In this document: positions 59,101 through 64,000 of the stretch, piece by piece
Layout of the letters: each line of letters starts with the position of its first letter
How positions within the stretch are numbered: position 1 is the first letter of the stretch
Notes under the pieces: generated by a model
Seen by the model: only the letters and a program-made list of their open reading frames with translations
Database searches by the model: none
Told to the model about the DNA's origin: nothing
Virus record (IMG/VR): IMGVR_UViG_3300010316_000005
Span: 62,001 to 126,000 of that record
Direction: 5' to 3' (one strand)
Length of the DNA stretch: 64,000 bases
Origin: a virus
Position numbers and translations under genes: made by a program

Positions 59101-62100
59101 CCGGGTTAGTAACTTTAATTGCTGTTACCTTTCCGTAGCCAATGTACGCTTTAGCAGTGGCGCCGGTTCCGCCGCCTCCTACTAATTCTACAGTTGGTGC
59201 AAACACATATCCGCTGCCTGCATCTCCAATCATAATATTAGTAATTTGTCTACCATAGTTGTCAAGCCAATTCTTCCTTGGGTATTGACTTACATTAGGA
59301 TCAACATTTAGCAATCCGCCATCTTGGAAGATTGCTCTATTTGGCACAATCTTCTTTTCAGTTTCACTGTAGAACGGTGGCAAGTCAAAATCTGTTATAA
59401 CACTATTTGTAGGCTCTAGTCTTTCTTTTACGCTTACAAATTCTCTAATAACAGTCTTGTACGGCTTCACTTCGTTTACATATGCTTCGTAGCTTGAGAG
59501 TGTATTGCCGTCGAAAGTAACATCTTGATCAAACTCACCAAGATTGTGATTAATTTTAACATAGCTTGTCTTGAATAGCCAGTCAACATATTGCTGCTCA
59601 GACATCACATAACGCAAGCTTGCGAAGAATAGTTGGTTATACTCTCTTCTCAAGTTGCTTGTAAATATACTGTCGCGGATTGCTTTAAATATAATTCTCA
59701 ATTCAACTTGAGCATCATTGTCATAAAACGTGCTATCATAACTACGGTTGTCAAAACCAACCTTATTCTTAGCTGTGTTATATAGAGATTCTTTAAACTG
59801 TATTGTACCGTCTTGACGTCCAATAGTTTTATAGTCTACTGTGTAATCTTCAGATCCAGTGTTGTCAACTTTTTCAAGTAGCAACCAGCCGCCTGTTCCG
59901 ACGTTTTGAATTTTAACAATATCACCTATGCTATCTGCCAACGCGGTTAATTCATATGACTCAGTTATAATAAAGTCACTTGATGTAAATTCATTATACC
60001 CAGTTGCATACCAATCAGCATAATCCCAATACAACGGAACATTGTAGTCTTGCACACTTCTTCTAAACCATTCTGATGCTTCTTCGTTCCAGGCCCATAT
60101 TGCCCATCTGCCATCAGCATCAGTGTCGGCATTAACAAGTACTGAGAATCTTCTTACTGTAATTCTAGTATTTTCGTCGTACCCTGTTCCTCTGCTTAGT
60201 ATCTTAACTGCGCTAATTCCACCTACGTTAGTAAGTGTAAGCTCTATTTCAGCATCTGTGCCTGCGCCGACAATTGCATACTTCGGAGCAGAACGATAAC
60301 CTCTACCTGCACTTAGAATGTTAACTTTAGCTAATTTACCATTTCTAATCACAGGCTCAAGTATTGCAGGAGTAACCTTGTTTGTACTAATGAATCGTAA
60401 TTCATCAACTGTGTCAACTGTTAAGTCAAACTCTTTCGAAGCCGACGTCGGCTTAGGTTCTGTTTCAAACAATGCCGATATATCATACTCGTCAACTACA
60501 ATGTTTTCGAGCAACACAAGGTTAACTCGTTCAATATATTGCTTTAGAGCTTCTTCGCGGTTTACAAATATACCCTGACGTGGCTTATTTTGAATTCCGT
60601 ACTTTTGTTTAGGTGACAGGTCTGGGTTAGGCACTGGGCGACCTTGTTCGTCATAACCAATTAAGCTATCAAACCACTTTCGTTCAATCTCACTATGCGG
60701 TACACTATTCTCGTCACCATCGCTAATAATCTGATATTGACTGTGCGTATTTTGCTCATCTCTTTCGTTTTCAGTATATCTGATATTTAGAACAATATCT
60801 TCGTTATAGATTAAGCTGCCTATGTTATTTAGAACAATTCTGTCCGCAGCAAGCAAGCTAGCAAATCTGTAGCCTTCTTTTCTCGGCTGCGCAATAAGTC
60901 TACTTACGTCAAACGCACTAACCTTTCTATCAATTACTGCATCAGTTGGAATTGTCTTCTTGTTAGCGACCCAGAAGTAGTACTTTGGAATAAACCGTTG
61001 GGCAACGCTGTCATAGTCAAATGTCTGACTGAAGAAATCATCACCATACAGAGATTTACCACTAATGCCTCTTTGAATGCCTAACTCTGAATCAGCAATC
61101 TGATCCCAGTTTGACGGAGGCACTGCGCTCTCAACCCATTCAAATACGTTAACAAAGGATCCTGGTTGTAGTTCATTCCAGTTTGCTTTTTGATACTGGA
61201 TGTCTCCCTGATAAGGATAAGTGAATCTTGTTGTTTTTGTATACCACCATAATTTACCAACATGCTCCGGGCCCCAGAATGTATCTTCTGTTACTTCTGG
61301 CCCTGCTCCTACGTTATATGTTGCCGGATCAATTCCCATTTCATAATGCAGTTCTTGCTTTGCAGGACCGGCAATCTTTCCTTGTATTGGATCAATGTAA
61401 TCCAGGTATTGAACAATGCTGTTTGTTCTCTTATTATAAAGGAACATGCCTTTAATCTTAGATACATCAACTGGCGGAATAAGTTCTCTTTTCTTATTCC
61501 ATGCAAATTTTTCATTTGGCTTTCTATATTCAATTAACTTGCCTTTCTTAGGCATTCCGATGTATACGTGGTTACCTTTGGCAAATATGTTTTCGCCAAA
61601 GTCAAAGTCTGCTAGGTCATAGCGGAATGACTCTGAGAATATTAACGCATTTTCTATTTCTTCGTATACGTAAACTGTACCCGAATCTAGTATGATATTA
61701 TTAAAGTCAGTATAACCTTTATCAAATGTAGTTATAACACCCGAGTCTGCGTCAAACGTAGTTGGTATTATCATGTCACCTCTGGCACTACTTACGATTA
61801 GGTTGTCGCTACTAAATGACATCTTATCGCCAAAACGTTCTGCTAACTCATTCTTAGGTGACTTTAATTCCTGCGACAATACAAATTGCTGATTTACTAA
61901 TGAATATATATAAATCTTGCCTTGGTTGTACTTTACATCATCGTTAAACTGATCTGATATAGCAATCTTTGTACCTGCTGGATTAATCACAACCGAAGAA
62001 CCAAATGTATCTCTGTCATCAGGTGGGTTAATTTCTTGTACTTTTTCATACTTATTATCACGTTGACGATATACCAGGACCTTACTAATAATAGAACTGT

Positions 62101-64000
62101 CAAACGCTGCTCGCTTTTCAGAAATTATAACATAGTTGCCTGATTCTGTAACAGCGAAGTCTGAGTCAACTACTGTTGGATCGTTTTCTGACATTGCCGA
62201 ATCAAAGTTTGTTGGAAAATACTCTGATTCTCCAAGTAACGCTTGGCCTTCGTTTACAGGCAATACGCCTAAGTAATCAACTCCTGACGAAATTGCTTCC
62301 CAATTAGTAGAGCCAGTATTAGGAGTTGCTGCGCCGATTGGTACGTTAGTAAGAGCTCTAAATAATCCCACGCCAGTGACATTTACAATCGAACCTTCTC
62401 CGTAGGCTGCATCGGTGCTGTTGAAAGTTCCCCTAAAGTTGTCATCGACTCCACGTCTCCAGCTTACTTTTCTCCACAATAGTTTATCGCCAATTGACAC
62501 TGACGTTTGGTTAAACACCGGCTGCAATGCTTTATAGTAATCACCTAGGAAATATACAATATCATTTGTTTCATAAACATTGTTTTCTCTCCAGTTACCT
62601 TTAAATGTGTCGTCTCTAGTGTACCCGTGCTTGAATATTTCAACGCTGCCTTGGGCATTTGACACATACAATGTATACTCGTTGTCTTTCTTGATAAGTT
62701 CAACTTTAGTACCAAAGTTTGTAGTATCTGAGTCGTAAGCATACTCTGAAACTAAGTTCAATAGCAATTGATAACTACCTGGTGCATCTTTATAGTAAAT
62801 TGCTACTGCACCTTCGTTAGTTTTTGACGAACTACCAAACTGGTCTGCTACAATGTTATAAATCTGAGTATAATTCTTGTTTAGTACTGTTGGATAAACG
62901 CTTCTAAAGCTGCCTGCATTATCATCCTCTTCGGTATAGATCCAATATTCTTCATTAATAATTGGATCAAACCCGTCAGCTGGATCAAAGTCAGTATCTT
63001 TTTCAAAAACTAAGAACTGTAAGTTGTTAGTGCTAGTGTTTACAACAAAGCTGTCTTCGACATCATTAACTTTTCCTATTACTCTGTTGACTGTATTGCC
63101 ATTTGCAACACTTGGGTTGAGAACAATCTCTGTAGTAGCTAGGTTGTTAATAGTTGCATAAGTTCCAGCAGTGTACTTAATGTACACTCTAACATTTGTT
63201 AAGCCTGTTTGATATGCGACTACTTCAGCAGTAAATGTTGATTGTGCATCAGCCGCCGACGGCTGGCCAAACTGATCAAATGGTGTCTGTCTATCTGTAA
63301 TAATATCAGATATGGATGGTTCAAACGTGTTGCCAAGGCCGTCGGCAACTAGTTGAATGTCAATAAATCCATCCCATTTGTCAACTAACGTCTGGGTTGC
63401 ATTTAAAATGCCATAATTTAGCCCTGTGTTAGCAAAGTCAATTGTTCTGTTACTTAGGTCATAAAGGTAAAAGTTTAATTCTTCAGTTAAAGAAAGCGTG
63501 TCAGCAAACGATTTGTTTACTCTAGAAATCCATCTGCTGTCTGCCACAGGAGTAATATCATTAAAATAACTTAGATTTTGAACATAGCTAGATGTGTTAA
63601 TCAAATCAGTTGTATTGTTTTCATCGTCATTTACATTATAGTACACAGCATTAGTCGTGCCGCCGTTGGCGTAAGCATCAACGTATACTAATCCTTTACC
63701 AGCATCAGTATAGTTTTCATTGTTTATGTAAGAAAAAGGACTAGTATCAATCTGCCACCAGCCGCCGAGGCTTTGATTTTCAGTTGGCTCAATTTCTACA
63801 TAATTACCAATTAATGGCCCCGAAGCTGTTTCGTATTGAATGAATATCGAACCACTTACTGCAAAGACGCCAGTTGTATCTGCAAGATAAATTATAAGGT
63901 TTACACCTGCAATCTTAGTATAAACAACAGTTGCACTAGCAGTCGACGTTGTTAATATATCGCCTACTTGCGGTGGGTTAATGTAGCTATCTACTCGAAC
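56108..64000 (-). CDS. Giant virion structural protein (at least 2,630 residues; 5' end outside window)
   Basis: The frame is open to the window edge. A GTG at 63646 is only the first possible internal start; 118 further codons lie upstream without a stop. It is mostly beta. Around 61,600-62,200 bp there is a region with FG-GAP-like beta-propeller repeats (DRDTFGSSVVINPAGTKIAI; ERFGDKMSFSSDNLIVSS). Near 60,150-60,350 and 59,000-59,250 are glycine-rich motifs of the type GYxxAPxxxxxGxGTxA, each found in many long phage fibre/baseplate proteins. From about 58,930 down to 56,400 there are about seven copies of an immunoglobulin-like or beta-sandwich repeat. It is probably a long baseplate or fibre component. 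Confidence 0.82.
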   Translation of the reverse strand, partial: VRVDSYINPPQVGDILTTSTASATVVYTKIAGVNLIIYLADTTGVFAVSGSIFIQYETASGPLIGNYVEIEPTENQSLGGWWQIDTSPFSYINNENYTDAGKGLVYVDAYANGGTTNAVYYNVNDDENNTTDLINTSSYVQNLSYFNDITPVADSRWISRVNKSFADTLSLTEELNFYLYDLSNRTIDFANTGLNYGILNATQTLVDKWDGFIDIQLVADGLGNTFEPSISDIITDRQTPFDQFGQPSAADAQSTFTAEVVAYQTGLTNVRVYIKYTAGTYATINNLATTEIVLNPSVANGNTVNRVIGKVNDVEDSFVVNTSTNNLQFLVFEKDTDFDPADGFDPIINEEYWIYTEEDDNAGSFRSVYPTVLNKNYTQIYNIVADQFGSSSKTNEGAVAIYYKDAPGSYQLLLNLVSEYAYDSDTTNFGTKVELIKKDNEYTLYVSNAQGSVEIFKHGYTRDDTFKGNWRENNVYETNDIVYFLGDYYKALQPVFNQTSVSIGDKLLWRKVSWRRGVDDNFRGTFNSTDAAYGEGSIVNVTGVGLFRALTNVPIGAATPNTGSTNWEAISSGVDYLGVLPVNEGQALLGESEYFPTNFDSAMSENDPTVVDSDFAVTESGNYVIISEKRAAFDSSIISKVLVYRQRDNKYEKVQEINPPDDRDTFGSSVVINPAGTKIAISDQFNDDVKYNQGKIYIYSLVNQQFVLSQELKSPKNELAERFGDKMSFSSDNLIVSSARGDMIIPTTFDADSGVITTFDKGYTDFNNIILDSGTVYVYEEIENALIFSESFRYDLADFDFGENIFAKGNHVYIGMPKKGKLIEYRKPNEKFAWNKKRELIPPVDVSKIKGMFLYNKRTNSIVQYLDYIDPIQGKIAGPAKQELHYEMGIDPATYNVGAGPEVTEDTFWGPEHVGKLWWYTKTTRFTYPYQGDIQYQKANWNELQPGSFVNVFEWVESAVPPSNWDQIADSELGIQRGISGKSLYGDDFFSQTFDYDSVAQRFIPKYYFWVANKKTIPTDAVIDRKVSAFDVSRLIAQPRKEGYRFASLLAADRIVLNNIGSLIYNEDIVLNIRYTENERDEQNTHSQYQIISDGDENSVPHSEIERKWFDSLIGYDEQGRPVPNPDLSPKQKYGIQNKPRQGIFVNREEALKQYIERVNLVLLENIVVDEYDISALFETEPKPTSASKEFDLTVDTVDELRFISTNKVTPAILEPVIRNGKLAKVNILSAGRGYRSAPKYAIVGAGTDAEIELTLTNVGGISAVKILSRGTGYDENTRITVRRFSVLVNADTDADGRWAIWAWNEEASEWFRRSVQDYNVPLYWDYADWYATGYNEFTSSDFIITESYELTALADSIGDIVKIQNVGTGGWLLLEKVDNTGSEDYTVDYKTIGRQDGTIQFKESLYNTAKNKVGFDNRSYDSTFYDNDAQVELRIIFKAIRDSIFTSNLRREYNQLFFASLRYVMSEQQYVDWLFKTSYVKINHNLGEFDQDVTFDGNTLSSYEAYVNEVKPYKTVIREFVSVKERLEPTNSVITDFDLPPFYSETEKKIVPNRAIFQDGGLLNVDPNVSQYPRKNWLDNYGRQITNIMIGDAGSGYVFAPTVELVGGGGTGATAKAYIGYGKVTAIKVTNPGQGYTSAPAINIAVPQVENGVVARASAILGSGVVRSPSITIKFDRTSGKYYINSLAETETFVGSNSQTTFNLEWPMNLRLDTVTVTVDGKEMLRSQFTFRNVTNTDAGYIREQGQVTFTNPPALDANIVISYQKPLSMLSAEDRIQFGYTALSGMLGKDLAQLMTGVDYGGVEVTSFGFSEEQGWNTNDWYTDTWDEFDNSYEDYVFTFDGSTVAVGLDEPFESGTVYNVYLNGVRIDDPNFGTEEQLNEDAKLESITGDGTTDVFILSDYDIATEDGDIMIIRKITSDGTVAPDPASYDTQLTGGAFDKTTATGLKAEDIIVDGDSFVTATTSTGPEEMVPGQVMDTLDLRVYTRDSTGPGKIVSQYHITDGVNETFDLGATPSSLDAIVVKVDGIILTRGDYDVDWSNLTINIPDLTEGHALSIVTLEAGVQNVIDFGKAMTVADTDEYEINTYFKDGYGVFLTLDGENVEIGATKTEGKDTLTISLTVTPETGQTINYIVFDNNTEVNYSQVNKEVLIGDGASTVFPIAETPFFVEPTEHNCLVKVGNKILSSGYNIQYEIKSIDVREYAIESFQFPSTTIDTTNLRVFLNGAIIETPNRWLLNPNTNSIRLNDGTGDVGDLLEIYLISDSEYTFDNNNITFKYAPGVNERIEIIKFSNHDILGIEKQNYDVVSRFAIVPGSKEAKTYQRLSYGEIKLRKPAEDAQYVWVAKNGILLSPSVDYYITDDRLKVQLTTPPGTNDVIEVVQFATPVSVPKFAYRIFKDVLNRTHYKRINDAVTVLSKDLNYYDLRVEVEDASLLPAPDKKSNKPGIVWIDGERIEYLVKDGNLLRQLRRGTLGTGVKDTYSAGEEVFDQGARKTVPYNDRTVLRNFIGDGSQSITIGYKDSTLQASYGINEVEVFVGGRRLRKNEISKFSEVVALDSPDGDLVQQAEFTIDGDIISFDIQDDIHADGIPLNNEKIVVMRKTGRIWTLTGETLGETKTDIGSFIRAGN

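Noticed and set aside
63644-63646. GTG start of the giant structural protein
   Set aside because: The frame is open for 118 more codons to the window edge with similar composition, so the true start lies outside.
1-64000. tRNA genes, CRISPR arrays, insertion sequences, integrase or attachment sites
   Set aside because: None seen in intergenic gaps; apart from the pseudogene region no gap is longer than about 300 bp.

Overview
This window is part of a tailed-phage genome that looks like a marine T4-like myovirus. It has the C-terminus of a gp43-type family B DNA polymerase, a gp45-type sliding clamp, a T4 RNase H-type 5'-3' exonuclease, tightly packed genes with ATGA/TAATG overlaps, and T4-type late-promoter boxes (NATAAATA) ahead of most virion-type genes. 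No photosynthesis genes, tRNAs or CRISPR arrays were seen. The host cannot be fixed from the sequence; the low G+C content and the gene types suggest a marine Gram-negative bacterium.

Region 1 (1-18,050, mostly + strand) holds replication and nucleotide genes. In it lies most of a 7-deazaguanine DNA-modification pathway: folE, queD, queE (with an unusual cluster-binding loop) and a TGT-like dpdA. queC is not in the window. The same region has a GT-B glycosyltransferase, a phosphoribosyltransferase, a MoxR AAA+ ATPase paired with a metallopeptidase/VWA protein, many small conserved-type unknowns, an HNH homing endonuclease and a decayed GIY-YIG endonuclease pseudogene. Transcription units here start at strong sigma70-like promoters, nearly all with a 17-nt spacer.

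Region 2 (18,050-21,476, +) has late-type genes and a fibre-like protein, followed by two tandem 2-oxoglutarate (2OG) oxygenase-like genes.

Region 3 (21,445-37,421, - strand) is a chain of about 17 translationally coupled genes. It encodes a B12-binding radical SAM enzyme, five further 2OG-Fe(II) oxygenase-like proteins, an acyltransferase-like protein, a fatty-acid desaturase, an SDR, two SPASM/twitch-type radical SAM enzymes, a 47-residue mini-protein resembling a radical SAM N-terminus, a methyltransferase-like protein, a glycosyltransferase-like protein and a UDP-glucose/GDP-mannose dehydrogenase. The dehydrogenase gene is fractured: it has one full intein with a LAGLIDADG-like insert, and a second, split intein exactly at the catalytic cysteine. 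A free-standing VSR-like homing endonuclease gene lies in the break.

Region 4 (37,499-41,240, +) codes for a short DegT-type aminotransferase, an SGNH hydrolase, an inosamine-phosphate-type amidinotransferase, a further 2OG oxygenase and a glycosyltransferase-like protein. Region 5 (41,208-47,481, -) has more glycosyltransferases and a radical SAM/twitch enzyme behind its own sigma70 promoter. Region 6 (47,539-64,000, -) is a late module of fibre and baseplate-type virion proteins. One of these carries a VWA/MIDAS motif, and the last is a giant protein that runs off the window.

Taken together, regions 3-5 form a 26-kb biosynthetic island flanked by fibre genes. It most likely builds or modifies a surface glycan, lipid or peptide of the host or virion; the product cannot be read from the sequence.
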